The notes: generated from the sequence alone by a model not told the origin. A stretch of DNA of 64,000 nucleotides from Tritonibacter horizontis (GCF_001518015.1 NZ_LPUY01000095.1:1-64000); one strand, 5' to 3'. Numbered from the stretch's first letter, positions 7,581-17,023 are shown. Numbers and translations are program-made.

Positions 7581-8468
7581 ATGATGGATACATTGGAAAC
7601 CTCTGTTCTGGCTCTCGATGGCGGCGGCACGCGGTGTCGGCTGGCGCTGTCGCGCGGGTCGGAAGTGATCATGGCAGAGACGGGACCAGCGAATATTTCG
7701 ACCGACTTTGCCGGCGCGGTGGCGCAGGTTGTCGATGGTCTGGCGCGGCTTTCCTCCGCGACGGGCCAATCGGCCGAAACGCTGGCGAACTGTCCGATCT
7801 ATATCGGAATTGCCGGGGTGACCGGTGCGGAGATCGCAGAGCGATTTGCCGCGGCGCTGCCCTTTCGCAAGGCACGGGTGACCGATGACCGTCCCACGGC
7901 CCTGCGCGGCGCGCTTGGTCCGCGCGACGGGGTGATCGCGCATTGTGGGACGGGGTCCTTTTTTGCGGCGCAGATCGACGGCAACACCCGATTCGCGGGC
8001 GGCTGGGGGGCGGTGCTTGGCGATCCGGCCTCGGCGCAGTGGGTTGGGCGGCGCGCGCTGGCCTGCACCCTGGAGGAGGTCGACGGCCTGCGGGCGGTCT
8101 CGGGCTTGGGCACGCAGATGCTGGAACGCTTTGGTGGCTCGGCGGGGATCGTGGCCTTTGCGGGTGCGGCAAAGCCGGTGGATTTCGGACGGCTCGCGCC
8201 GGTGGTGACGGATTTCGCCGCCGCTGACGATCCACTGGCGCAGGCCGTTCTGGCGCAAGCCGGGGAGGAGATAGCCGCCACGTTGCGCCGGATCGGCTGG
8301 CGCACCGCATTGCCGTTGTGTCTGACAGGTGGCATTGCGCCGGAATTCCACCCCTGGCTGCCGACTGAGATGCAAGAAGCCTGCGTAGCTCCGGTGGGCA
8401 CGCCGCTTGATGGGGCGATTGCCCTGGCGCATGACTTTGCAAGAGAGGTCCGGCATGAGCATCACTGA
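7581..8468 (+). CDS. BadF/BadG/BcrA-type amino-sugar kinase
   Basis: A 295-residue ATPase of the acetate/sugar kinase fold: LALDGGGTRCRLAL is the first phosphate loop, HCGTGSFFAA and GGWGAVLGDPASA the second, and a C-terminal GTPLDGAIALA segment closes the site. Members of this group next to nag and mur genes phosphorylate GlcNAc (or MurNAc) to the 6-phosphate. It begins the plus-strand operon and its tandem ATG follows immediately after a putative operator, leaving little room for a strong ribosome-binding site. Substrate preference between GlcNAc and MurNAc is not decidable from sequence. Confidence 0.85.
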   Translation: MMDTLETSVLALDGGGTRCRLALSRGSEVIMAETGPANISTDFAGAVAQVVDGLARLSSATGQSAETLANCPIYIGIAGVTGAEIAERFAAALPFRKARVTDDRPTALRGALGPRDGVIAHCGTGSFFAAQIDGNTRFAGGWGAVLGDPASAQWVGRRALACTLEEVDGLRAVSGLGTQMLERFGGSAGIVAFAGAAKPVDFGRLAPVVTDFAAADDPLAQAVLAQAGEEIAATLRRIGWRTALPLCLTGGIAPEFHPWLPTEMQEACVAPVGTPLDGAIALAHDFAREVRHEHH

Positions 8469-9210
8469 GTTCCTGCAGCCCGACGGCTGGTTCGATCAGG
8501 GCGCAGGCCCGCGCTATGTTCAGTTGCGCCGCCGTCTTGAAGAGGCCATCAGCTCCGGCGTTCTGCCGCCCAACAGCTCACTCCCGCCTGAACGCGAGAT
8601 CGCAGACATCACCGATCTGTCGCGGGTGACGGTGCGCAAGGCGATGCAGGAGCTGGTCCAGCAGGGCACAATCGAACAGCGTCAGGGGTCCGGGTCCTTT
8701 GTGCGGGAAAACCCCGCCCGGGTCGAACAGTCGCTGTCGCAATTGACCTCCTTTACCGAAGACATGCAGCGCCGCGGCCTGGACACCACGTCGAAGTGGC
8801 TGGAGCGCGGCATCTTTTTGCCCACCGACGAGGAAATCGGTGTGCTGCACCTGGAGCCGGATGCCTCTGTGGCCCGGATCTATCGCCTGCGCGAGGCAGG
8901 TGCACAGCCGATGGCGCTGGAACGCGCCGCGCTGCCGTTGACGATCCTTCCCAACCCGCTGGAGGTCACGACCTCGCTCTATGCAACGCTGGATCGCCTG
9001 GGGCATCGACCTGTCCGTGCGATCCAGAAGATTTCCGCGATCAACCTCGAACCGACCGAAGCCAGATTGCTGAATGTGGCCGAGGGCACGGCAGGGCTGC
9101 GCATCCAGCGTTTGTCCTATCTCGAAGATGGGCGCGTGGCCGAGCTGACCCGGTCCATCTACCGCGGTGACGCCTATGATTTTGTCGCGGAACTGCGGCT
9201 GTCCAATTGA
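8455..9210 (+). CDS. GntR-family (HutC/UTRA) amino-sugar regulator
   Basis: A 251-residue regulator with an N-terminal winged helix (about residues 20-85, SLPPEREIADITDLSRVTVRKAM is its recognition region) and a C-terminal UTRA ligand domain ending with YDFVAELRL, the same plan as NagR/YvoA/DasR, which sense GlcN-6-P or GlcNAc-6-P. The start at MSITEFLQP overlaps the kinase end by 14 nt and has AGAGAGG upstream. Being co-transcribed with its likely targets it probably auto-regulates through the GGTAT elements between murQ and the kinase gene. The family is clear; ligand and operator are inferred. Confidence 0.87.
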   Translation: MSITEFLQPDGWFDQGAGPRYVQLRRRLEEAISSGVLPPNSSLPPEREIADITDLSRVTVRKAMQELVQQGTIEQRQGSGSFVRENPARVEQSLSQLTSFTEDMQRRGLDTTSKWLERGIFLPTDEEIGVLHLEPDASVARIYRLREAGAQPMALERAALPLTILPNPLEVTTSLYATLDRLGHRPVRAIQKISAINLEPTEARLLNVAEGTAGLRIQRLSYLEDGRVAELTRSIYRGDAYDFVAELRLSN

Positions 9211-9223
9211 AAGGTTTTGAACC

Positions 9224-10252
9224 ATGAGCGCTCCTCAGACCCAGATGCGACGTGAAATCGACGAGATCCCCGAGGCGGTCGAGCGGCTGTTGACCCAAGG
9301 GGCGGAGGCTGTGTCCGCAACCGCCCGAGAGGTGCGTGATCTTGCGCCGAGTTACCTATTGTCGGTGGCCCGAGGGTCCTCCGATCATGCCTGCACCTAT
9401 CTGAAATACGCCAGCGAGCTGTTGCTGGGTCTGCCCATGGCCTCTGTCGGGCCTTCGGTGAAATCCATCTACGGCGTCGATCTGTCCTGCAAGGGCGCGT
9501 TGAGTATTTCCGTGTCGCAGTCCGGTAAAAGCCCCGACATCGTCCAGCTGACCTCTGCCTTTGCTGCCAAGGGCGCCTATACGGTTGCGATCACCAATGA
9601 TGCTGCCTCGCCGCTGGCCGCAGCCTCTGCCGCGATCCTGCCGATCCACGCCGGCCCGGAACTGAGCGTTGCCGCCACCAAGACCTTTGTCACCTCGCTG
9701 GTGACCGGGCTGTGGATGCTGGCGGAGGTCAAACAGGACGCCGCGCTTCTGGCTGCCATTCGCAAGCTGCCGGACCATCTGGCCAAGGCCAAGGACTGTG
9801 ATTGGTCCGCCGCTGTCGAGGCGATTGACGGCAACTCGCTCTATACGCTTGGGCGCGGTCCCAGCTGGGCGGTGGCGAACGAGGCGGCCCTGAAGTTCAA
9901 GGAAACCTGCCAGATCCACGCCGAGAGCTATTCGGCGGCAGAGGTTCTGCACGGGCCTGTCTCTATTGTCGGGCAGGATTTTCCGGTGATCGCTTTTGCC
10001 GCCGGGGACGCGGCCGAAGCCAGCGTTGCGGAGATGGCCGAGGCGCTGGTCGCCAAGGGCGCGCAGGTCTTTGCCACCACTGAACGGGCCACCGGCGCCG
10101 AGGTGCTGCCGCATGTGCGCACCGATCACTGGATCACCGACCCGATTGCATCCATCGTGTCCTTTTACGGCATGGTCGAAGCGGTCGCGGCACGTCGTGG
10201 GGTCAACCCGGATGCGCCCCGGCACCTCAACAAAGTGACGGAAACCGTATGA
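9224..10252 (+). CDS. SIS-domain glucosamine-6-phosphate deaminase (NagB-II type)
   Basis: A 342-residue protein with two SIS domains, homologous to the isomerase half of GlmS but lacking the glutaminase half. Key stretches are ARGSSDHACTYLKY, SVSQSGKSPDIVQL and the C-terminal NPDAPRHLNKVTETV, the last typical of the group. NagB-II enzymes replace classical NagB in many proteobacteria, converting GlcN-6-phosphate to fructose-6-phosphate and ammonia. No classical NagB is present in this window. It overlaps nagA by 4 nt (ATGA), so the two are coupled, which supports a catabolic rather than biosynthetic role. Confidence 0.87.
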   Translation: MSAPQTQMRREIDEIPEAVERLLTQGAEAVSATAREVRDLAPSYLLSVARGSSDHACTYLKYASELLLGLPMASVGPSVKSIYGVDLSCKGALSISVSQSGKSPDIVQLTSAFAAKGAYTVAITNDAASPLAAASAAILPIHAGPELSVAATKTFVTSLVTGLWMLAEVKQDAALLAAIRKLPDHLAKAKDCDWSAAVEAIDGNSLYTLGRGPSWAVANEAALKFKETCQIHAESYSAAEVLHGPVSIVGQDFPVIAFAAGDAAEASVAEMAEALVAKGAQVFATTERATGAEVLPHVRTDHWITDPIASIVSFYGMVEAVAARRGVNPDAPRHLNKVTETV

Positions 10253-11391
10253 CCCAGTCGCTCTGCACCTATTCCGGCGGTCCCATCTTTGATGGGCACG
10301 GGCTACGGGACGGATACGCAGCCCAGTTCCGGGACGGGTGTCTCGTGGCCCTGGTGCCCGAGGCCGAGACCGGCGCGCGGGGCGAAGAGGTGGATCTGGG
10401 CGGCGATATTCTGTCGCCCGGCTATGTCGACCTGCAGGTCAATGGGGGCGGCGGCGTCATGCTCAACGATGCGCCGAGCCTTGAGGACATCCAGCGGATC
10501 ACCGCGGCCCACCGCAGTCTGGGGGCGACGACGATCCTGCCGACCCTGATCACCGACACGGCGGAAAAGACCGCCGCGACCCTTGCGGCAGGGGTGGCTG
10601 CTGCTCAGGCCGGCGTGCGGGGCTTTGGGGGGCTGCATCTGGAGGGGCCGCATTTGTCGGTGGCGCGCAAGGGCGCCCATGACGCGGCTCTGATCCGCCC
10701 GATGGAGGTCTCCGATCTGGAACGGGTCTGTGCCGCCGCTCCGCAACTGCCGAAACTGAAGATGACCATCGCCCCGGAATCCGTCACTGTGGCGCAGGTG
10801 CGCCAGCTGGTGGCGGCGGGGGTGCTGGTTTCGCTGGGCCATACCGACGCGCCCTTTGAAACCTGTGTTGCCTATGTCGAGGCGGGCGCGCGCTGCGCGA
10901 CCCATTTGTTCAATGCCATGAGCCAGCTTGGAAACCGGGCGCCGGGGCTGGTTGGGGCGGTGCTGGAACGGGGGGACCTGTCAGCGGGCATCATTGCGGA
11001 TGGCATCCATGTGCACCCGGCGACCCTGCGCGCGGCCTGGGTCGCCAAACGGCGTGGCGCCGGGCAGATCTTTCTGGTCAGCGATGCAATGGCGGTGGCC
11101 GGGACCACGGACAGTGAGTTCGAGCTGGAAGGCCGCAAGATCACCCGCCGCGCGGGCCGCCTCTGTCTGGCGGATGGAACGCTGGCCGGGGCGGACCTGG
11201 ATCTGACCACCGCGCTGGCGGTGTTGACCGGGCAATGTGGCGTCGCGCTCACCGAGGCGCTCGCCGCCGCGACCCGCATTCCTGCGGGTTTGATCGGGCG
11301 CAGCATCGACCTCGGCAGGCCGGGATATCCCCTGGCCGACATGATCCGTATCCGGTCTGATCTCAGTGCGGCAACGCCCCTGATCGCGTGA
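10249..11391 (+). CDS. nagA: N-acetylglucosamine-6-phosphate deacetylase
   Basis: A 380-residue amidohydrolase of standard NagA length. Visible features: the GYVDLQVNGGGGV metal-site start, GFGGLHLEGPHLS, LGHTDAPFETC, ATHLFNAMSQL and the ADGIHVHP loop, finishing with GRSIDLGRPGYPLADM. It hydrolyses GlcNAc-6-phosphate to GlcN-6-phosphate and acetate in the cytoplasm, receiving substrate from the kinase and MurQ and passing product to the coupled SIS deaminase. It ends the plus-strand operon. Confidence 0.94.
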   Translation: MTQSLCTYSGGPIFDGHGLRDGYAAQFRDGCLVALVPEAETGARGEEVDLGGDILSPGYVDLQVNGGGGVMLNDAPSLEDIQRITAAHRSLGATTILPTLITDTAEKTAATLAAGVAAAQAGVRGFGGLHLEGPHLSVARKGAHDAALIRPMEVSDLERVCAAAPQLPKLKMTIAPESVTVAQVRQLVAAGVLVSLGHTDAPFETCVAYVEAGARCATHLFNAMSQLGNRAPGLVGAVLERGDLSAGIIADGIHVHPATLRAAWVAKRRGAGQIFLVSDAMAVAGTTDSEFELEGRKITRRAGRLCLADGTLAGADLDLTTALAVLTGQCGVALTEALAAATRIPAGLIGRSIDLGRPGYPLADMIRIRSDLSAATPLIA

Positions 11392-11775
11392 CCGCGCGGC
11401 GCTGGGCAGACCCGCCGCACTGGGGGGGGGCTGAGCGTCGGCGCGCGCCCGGTCGGGCCATTTGTCAGCAAGAAATTTTTGGTCGCGTGCCACTCTCCGG
11501 CACGTGATCCTCTGGCGGTATGTGGACCTTTCCAAGGAGTGCGAGGATAGTCTGACCTATCGGTGACATCCGTGCGATTCCGCCGCCGTTTCCCTTGAAA
11601 ACCGTGACGTCAGGTCAGCTGGCGCGACAAGTGGCAGAGGTGGAATATATTTTATCCAATCCGGTTGCGCGGTCTTGTCAAACCCGGAATGTTCGCCAAG
11701 ACTGCGGCCACCAATCTGTCGGCTTGCGGGCTGATCAAATCTAAAACAGATCAAAAAAAGACAAGGGGAGGTCCT
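11392..11775. other. Intergenic region between nagA and the Dpp-type operon
   Basis: No gene is visible. A 6-bp stem, CGTGCC / GGCACG, at 11486-11504 could fold after nagA but has no T-run. The 3' part is AT-richer (around 11643-11660 and 11732-11760) and should hold the promoter of the binding-protein operon; I cannot identify a confident -35/-10 pair. Confidence 0.45.
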
Positions 11776-13356
11776 ATGAAGACCACAACTGCACTGACAC
11801 TCACGTCGATCCTTTTGGCCTCGGCGGCACCGCTGAGCGCCGAGACGCTGCGCTGGGCGCGCTCCGGCGATGCGCTGACGCTCGATCCGCATGCGCAGAA
11901 CGAAGGGCCGACCCACACCATCCGCCACCAGATGTACGAACCGCTGATCATCCGCGATGTGACCGGTGCGTTTGAACCGGCGCTGGCAACCGAATGGGCC
12001 CCCAAAGAGGACAATCCGAACGTCTGGGTGTTCAAGCTCCGCGAAGGTGTGAAATTCCACGACGGCGCGGATTTCACCGCCGAAGACGTGGTGTTCTCTT
12101 TCGAGCGCGCCAAGCAGCCGAACTCCGACATGAAAGAGCTGATCGGCTCTATCACCGAAGTGCGCGCGGTTGATGACCTGACGGTTGAAATCGAAACCGA
12201 CGGGCCGAACCCGATCCTGCCGTCGAACCTCACCAACCTGTTCATCATGGACAAGGGCTGGGCCGAGGCGAACAACACCGTGAACGTGCAGGATTTCGAA
12301 GGTGGCGAGATCACCTATGCGACGACCAACGCAAACGGCACCGGCCCCTATGTGCTGCAAAGCCGCGAACCCGACGTCAAGACGGTCATGACCCTGAACG
12401 AGTCCTACTGGGGCACCGGTCAGTTCCCGCTGGAAGTGACCGAGATCGTCTATACCCCGATCCAGAACGCCGCGACCCGCGTCGCCGCGATGCTGTCGGG
12501 GGAGATCGACTTTTTGCAGGACATGCCGGTTCAGGATCTGGAACGCGTGGATAGCGCCGAGGGCCTGATGGTGCGTCAGGCGCCGCAGAACCGCGTTATC
12601 TTCTTTGGCATGAACATGGGCGCGGACGATATCGAAGCGGACAACATCGACGGCAAGAACCCTCTGGCTGATGTGCGCGTGCGCAAGGCGATGTCGATGG
12701 CGATCAACCGCGATGCGATCCAGAAGGTCGTGATGCGCGGTCAATCCCAGCCCGCCGGCATGATCGCGCCGCCCTTCGTCAACGGTTGGACCGCTGAAAT
12801 GGACGCAGAGTCCTCGACCGACATCGAAGGTGCCAAGGCCCTGATGGAAGAAGCAGGCTACGCCGATGGCTTCTCCCTGCGTCTGGATTGCCCGAACGAT
12901 CGCTATGTCAACGACGAGGCGATCTGTCAGGCGGCTGTCGGCATGCTTGGTCAGATCGGCATCACGGTGAACCTCGACGCGAAACCCAAGGCGCAGCACT
13001 TCCCGCTGATCACCGACAGCAAGACTGACTTCTACATGCTTGGCTGGGGTGTTCCGACCTATGATTCCGAGTATGTCTTCAACTTCCTCGTTCACGGTCG
13101 TGAAAGCGATATCGGCACCTGGAACGGGACCGGCTACGACAACGATGAACTGGACGCGAAGATCAAATCGCTGGCGTCGAACACCGATCTGGAAGCCCGC
13201 AACCAGGACATCGCCGACATCTGGCGCGTGGTTCAGGACGAGCAGCTCTATATCCCGATCCACCACCAGGTTCTGAACTGGGGCATGTCCGAAAGCGTCG
13301 ACATCGCAGTCGATCCCGAAGATCAGCCCAAGGTCAAATACTTCAAGATCAACTGA
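11776..13356 (+). CDS. Dipeptide/oligopeptide-type binding protein, family 5 (first copy)
   Basis: A 526-residue periplasmic binding protein with a signal peptide (cleavage near ASAAPLSAE) and the family 5 hallmarks TLDPHAQNEGP near the N-terminus, REGVKFHDGADFTAEDVVFSF, and the C-terminal QLYIPIHHQVLNWG region. The ATG is fixed by AAGGGGAGGTCCT; upstream codons in frame are not used. It is the first gene of a Dpp-type operon and is paralogous to the next gene. Family 5 proteins bind peptides but also opines, nickel, glycosides and quaternary compounds; the neighbouring demethylase suggests an N-methylated amino acid, which is inference. Confidence 0.9.
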   Translation: MKTTTALTLTSILLASAAPLSAETLRWARSGDALTLDPHAQNEGPTHTIRHQMYEPLIIRDVTGAFEPALATEWAPKEDNPNVWVFKLREGVKFHDGADFTAEDVVFSFERAKQPNSDMKELIGSITEVRAVDDLTVEIETDGPNPILPSNLTNLFIMDKGWAEANNTVNVQDFEGGEITYATTNANGTGPYVLQSREPDVKTVMTLNESYWGTGQFPLEVTEIVYTPIQNAATRVAAMLSGEIDFLQDMPVQDLERVDSAEGLMVRQAPQNRVIFFGMNMGADDIEADNIDGKNPLADVRVRKAMSMAINRDAIQKVVMRGQSQPAGMIAPPFVNGWTAEMDAESSTDIEGAKALMEEAGYADGFSLRLDCPNDRYVNDEAICQAAVGMLGQIGITVNLDAKPKAQHFPLITDSKTDFYMLGWGVPTYDSEYVFNFLVHGRESDIGTWNGTGYDNDELDAKIKSLASNTDLEARNQDIADIWRVVQDEQLYIPIHHQVLNWGMSESVDIAVDPEDQPKVKYFKIN

Positions 13357-13363
13357 TGAGCAT

Positions 13364-13432
13364 GCAGCGCGCAGCAGGTGTGCGCTGCTGACAGACCTGA
13401 GGTCGCCGGGGCGCAGTCCGCACTCCGGCGAC
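13364..13432 (+). other. Two intercistronic hairpins between the paralogous binding-protein genes
   Basis: The first stem pairs 13364-13373 (GCAGCGCGCA) with 13379-13388 (one G-U pair); the second pairs GTCGCCGG at 13402-13409 with CCGGCGAC at 13425-13432. Neither has a T-run. They fit a 3' stabiliser or partial attenuator giving excess of the first binding protein. Confidence 0.5.
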
Positions 13433-13459
13433 ATATGCATTGACGGGAAAGGATCACGA

Positions 13460-15037
13460 ATGCTCCGCTTGTTACGTTCTGCCGCCTGTGCCGCGGCTCT
13501 CGCTCCGGCGATCTTGGCTTCGACTGCGCAGGCAGAGGAGTTTTCCTGGGCGGTGACAACCGACCCCCAAACGCTCGACCCGCATGCGGTGAATACGGCG
13601 GCGGTGCTCGGGTTTCTGAACAACACCTACGAGGGCCTGGTCCGGCGGAACAAGGACATGCGCATCGAACCGGCGCTGGCGACCAGCTGGGAGCCCATCG
13701 GCGCGGGCGAGGGCTGGCGCTTTCACCTGCGCGAGGGCGTGACCTTTCAGGATGGCAGTGCCTTCACGGCCGAGGATGTGCTGTTTTCCTACCAGCGGGC
13801 CGCCAGCCCGGAGGCGGATACCGCAAGCTGGTTCTCGCCGGTGTCCGACGTGAAAATCGTCGATGAGTTTACCGTGGATTTCCTGACCACATCGCCCAAT
13901 CCGATCTTTCCCGACAGTATCGCGAACTGGATGATCATGGACAGCGGCTGGGCCGAGGCCAACGCCGCCGAACGTCCCGACAAGGAAAGCGGCAACTATG
14001 CGACGCTGAATGCCAATGGCACCGGTGCCTTTCAGGTAACCAGCCGGGAGCCTGGCCTGCGGACCGTGCTTGAGCCTTTCGAGGGCTGGTGGGGCGAGGT
14101 TGAACACAACATCACCCGCGCCGAAATGACGCCGATCCAGAACCCGGCGACCGCGCTTGCGGCGCTTCTGTCCGGTGATGTGGACATGATCAACCCGGTT
14201 CCGATCCAGGACGTGGCGCGGCTGCAGGACAATCCGGACGTCACGGTGACGCAAGGGATCGAGGCACGGGTCATCATGCTTGGCTTCCCGCATCAGGCCG
14301 AGGCGCTGAAATTCTCGACCGATACGGACGAAAACCCCTTTGCGGATGCGCGCGTCCGGCAGGCGGTCGCCCATGCGATCAACGTCCCCGCGATCCTAAA
14401 GACGATCATGCGCGACAATGCCGAGCCGGTGAACCAGTTGGTCAGCGCGGCAATGCGCGGCTATTCGAATGCGCTGGGCGATGGTCCGGCCTATGATCCC
14501 GACGCGGCGCGGGCGCTGCTGGCCGAGGCTGGTTATCCGGATGGGTTCTCCTTCGGGTTCAAATGCCCCAACAACCGCTACCTCAACGACGAAGCGGTCT
14601 GCCAGGCGATCACCGCGATGCTGGCGCAGGCCGGCATGACCGCGAGCCTGGACGCGATGCCGGTGCAGAATTACTGGCCGGAACTGCGCGCGGGCAACTA
14701 CGACATGTTCCTTCTGGGCTGGTCGCCGGGCACGTTTGACGCCGAACACCCGATCCGGTTCCTTGCGGCAACGCCGAACGAGGCGCAAAAGCTGGGATCG
14801 TGGAACTTTGGCGGCTTCTCCAACGCGCGCGTTGACGAACTGCTGCCGCAGATCCAGTCCGAAATCGACGAAGACGCCCGTCAGGCCATGCTCGACGAAG
14901 TGGCGCAGATCCTTCAGGACGAAATGGCCTATGTGCCGCTCTATGTGCAGCCCCTGATCTGGGGCACCCGCAGCAACGTCACCCTTACTCAGCGGCCGGA
15001 TAACTTCTTTATCTTGCGTTGGGTCTCCGTTAACTAG
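13460..15037 (+). CDS. Dipeptide/oligopeptide-type binding protein, family 5 (second copy)
   Basis: A 525-residue paralogue of the preceding gene: same order of segments (TDPQTLDPHAVNTAAV, REGVTFQDGSAFTAEDVLFSY, IMDSGWAEAN, CPNNRYLNDEAVCQAI) and a signal peptide ending in STAQAEE. Shared motifs such as NDRYVNDEAICQA/NNRYLNDEAVCQA show tandem duplication, with enough divergence to suggest different ligand preference. The two binding proteins must share one set of permeases. The start ATG has AAGGATCACGA upstream. Confidence 0.9.
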   Translation: MLRLLRSAACAAALAPAILASTAQAEEFSWAVTTDPQTLDPHAVNTAAVLGFLNNTYEGLVRRNKDMRIEPALATSWEPIGAGEGWRFHLREGVTFQDGSAFTAEDVLFSYQRAASPEADTASWFSPVSDVKIVDEFTVDFLTTSPNPIFPDSIANWMIMDSGWAEANAAERPDKESGNYATLNANGTGAFQVTSREPGLRTVLEPFEGWWGEVEHNITRAEMTPIQNPATALAALLSGDVDMINPVPIQDVARLQDNPDVTVTQGIEARVIMLGFPHQAEALKFSTDTDENPFADARVRQAVAHAINVPAILKTIMRDNAEPVNQLVSAAMRGYSNALGDGPAYDPDAARALLAEAGYPDGFSFGFKCPNNRYLNDEAVCQAITAMLAQAGMTASLDAMPVQNYWPELRAGNYDMFLLGWSPGTFDAEHPIRFLAATPNEAQKLGSWNFGGFSNARVDELLPQIQSEIDEDARQAMLDEVAQILQDEMAYVPLYVQPLIWGTRSNVTLTQRPDNFFILRWVSVN

Positions 15038-15100
15038 CGCCACTCATTCAGGCAGACGGGGGCCGTTGCCCCCATCATCCACCCACAGGAGAGCACACCC

Positions 15101-16081
15101 ATGCTCGCTTATATCATCCGGCGCATGGCACAGTCGGCGTTGGTTCTTCTCATCGTCGGGCTTGTTGCCTTTGCGATGTTCCACTTTGTCGGCGACCCGA
15201 TCGACAACATGCTGGGGCAGGAACGCACCGCAGACGACATCGAGCGTCTGCGCAAGCAGCTTGGCCTCGACCGGCCCTTTGTCGTGCAGTATTTCAAGTT
15301 CCTCGAAAACGCCGTGCAGGGCAATTTCGGCATGAGCTACCGTCAGGGGCGGCCGGTGATCGACATTCTGCTCGAACGCGCGCCCGCAACGTTGGAACTG
15401 GCGGCGGTATCCGGCATTCTGGCGATTGTCTTTGGCATCGCGCTGGGCGTCTTTACCGCGATCAAGCGCAAGGGCTTTGCCGCCAATGCGATCATGTCGG
15501 TGTCGCTGATCGGGGTTTCCCTGCCGACCTTCCTGATCGGTATCCTGCTGATCTATCTCTTCTCGGTCGAGCTGGGTTGGTTGCCAAGCTTCGGGCGCGG
15601 CAATGTGGTTGACCTTGGCGGATGGAGCACAGGGTTCCTGACCACCAGCGGTCTCAAGGCGCTGATCCTGCCGTCGATTACGCTCGGGCTTTACCAGATG
15701 ACGCTGATCATGCGGCTGGTGCGCTCCGAAATGCTGGAGGTGCTGCGCCAGGATTATATCCGGTTCGCGCGCGCGCGCGGGTTGCGCGACCGCAACGTGC
15801 ATTTCCGCCACGCGTTGAAAAACACGATGGTGCCGGTCATTACGGTAATTGGCCTGCAACTCGGCTCCATCATCGCCTTTGCCATCATCACCGAAACGGT
15901 GTTCCAATGGCCGGGCGTGGGGCTGTTGTTCATCAACGCGATCCAGTTCGTCGACATCCCCGTGATGGCGGCCTACCTGATGCTGATTTCGGTGATGTTC
16001 GTCGGCATCAACCTGATCGTCGATATCCTCTATTTCTTCATTGATCCGCGTCTGCGCGTTGATCGCACCGGAGGTCACTGA
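15101..16081 (+). CDS. ABC transporter permease, DppB type
   Basis: A 326-residue membrane protein with the typical DppB N-terminus (MLAYIIRRMAQSALVLLIVG), a long periplasmic region after the first membrane helix, and the permease EAA loop FARARGLRDRNVHFRHALKN. Six membrane segments are expected. It follows a strong AGGAGAGCACACCC site and is directly adjacent to the DppC-type gene, with which it should form the channel. Confidence 0.92.
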   Translation: MLAYIIRRMAQSALVLLIVGLVAFAMFHFVGDPIDNMLGQERTADDIERLRKQLGLDRPFVVQYFKFLENAVQGNFGMSYRQGRPVIDILLERAPATLELAAVSGILAIVFGIALGVFTAIKRKGFAANAIMSVSLIGVSLPTFLIGILLIYLFSVELGWLPSFGRGNVVDLGGWSTGFLTTSGLKALILPSITLGLYQMTLIMRLVRSEMLEVLRQDYIRFARARGLRDRNVHFRHALKNTMVPVITVIGLQLGSIIAFAIITETVFQWPGVGLLFINAIQFVDIPVMAAYLMLISVMFVGINLIVDILYFFIDPRLRVDRTGGH

Positions 16082-17023
16082 ATGTCCGAGACTCCCATTC
16101 CTGCGCAAAAATCGCGGCTGCGCGCGGCGCTTGAAAGCGATCTGTTCTACACCTTTACCCGGTCGCCGGTCGCGGTTGTGGCGGCGTTTGTGGTGTTGCT
16201 GATGCTGTTGGCATCGGTCTTTGCCCCATTGATCGCGCCCACCAATCCGTTTGATCCGGCGTCGCTGAACCTGATGAACGGTTTCACCGCCCCCATGGCG
16301 GCCAATGACTTCACTGGGGATGTGTTCCTCCTCGGGACGGACGATCAGGGACGCGATGTTTTCTCGACCATCCTTTACGGCATGCGGATCTCGCTGTTTG
16401 TCGGGGTTTCGGCTGTGCTCTTTGCCATGGTGCTCGGGATCACGCTGGGGCTGCTGTCGGGCTATCTTGGCGGCTGGGTCGAGACGATCATCATGCGCAC
16501 GGCGGATGTGCAGCTGACCTTTCCGTCGATCCTGGTTGCAATGCTGATCTTCGGGATCGCCAAGGGCATTACCCCCGTGGAATACCGCGATCAGATGGCG
16601 ATCTGGGTGTTGATCCTGGCCATCGGCCTGTCGGATTGGGTGCAATTTGCCCGTGTGGTGCGCGGCGCGACCCTTGTGGAAAAGAACAAGGAATATGTCG
16701 AGGCCGCCCGGCTGATCGGGCGCGGCTCCGGTGCGATCATGCTGCGCCACATCCTGCCCAACGTGCTGTCGCCGGTTCTGGTGATCGCCACCATCTCTCT
16801 CGCGCTGGCGATCATCGCCGAAGCAACGCTGAGCTTTCTTGGCGTCGGCGCGCCTCCCACCCAGCCCTCGCTCGGGACTCTGATCCGCATCGGACAGGGT
16901 TTCTTGTTCTCGGGCGAGTGGTGGATTCTTCTGTTCCCCGCGACCACGCTTCTGGCGCTGGCGCTCAGCGTCAACCTGCTGGGCGACTGGCTGCGTGACG
17001 CTCTAAATCCGAGGCTTCGCTAA
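16082..17023 (+). CDS. ABC transporter permease, DppC type
   Basis: A 313-residue permease with a cytoplasmic N-terminus, a first membrane helix (VAVVAAFVVLLMLLASVFAPLI) followed by the conserved LGTDDQGRDVFS motif of DppC/OppC proteins, and the EAA loop EAARLIGRGSGAIMLRHILP. It starts immediately after the DppB-type stop codon and its own stop overlaps the next ATG by one base. Confidence 0.92.
   Translation: MSETPIPAQKSRLRAALESDLFYTFTRSPVAVVAAFVVLLMLLASVFAPLIAPTNPFDPASLNLMNGFTAPMAANDFTGDVFLLGTDDQGRDVFSTILYGMRISLFVGVSAVLFAMVLGITLGLLSGYLGGWVETIIMRTADVQLTFPSILVAMLIFGIAKGITPVEYRDQMAIWVLILAIGLSDWVQFARVVRGATLVEKNKEYVEAARLIGRGSGAIMLRHILPNVLSPVLVIATISLALAIIAEATLSFLGVGAPPTQPSLGTLIRIGQGFLFSGEWWILLFPATTLLALALSVNLLGDWLRDALNPRLR

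Noticed and set aside
1028-11613. The 9-mer TGACGTCAG at 1029-1037 and again at 11605-11613
   Set aside because: Two copies of a short palindromic word 10 kb apart are compatible with chance; no third copy or shared gene logic.
11557-13626. 689-codon minus-strand open frame
   Set aside because: Antisense to the first family 5 binding-protein gene; no recognisable domain or ribosome-binding site.
15044-16750. 568-codon minus-strand open frame
   Set aside because: Antisense to the DppB/DppC-type permeases; low-complexity charged shadow.
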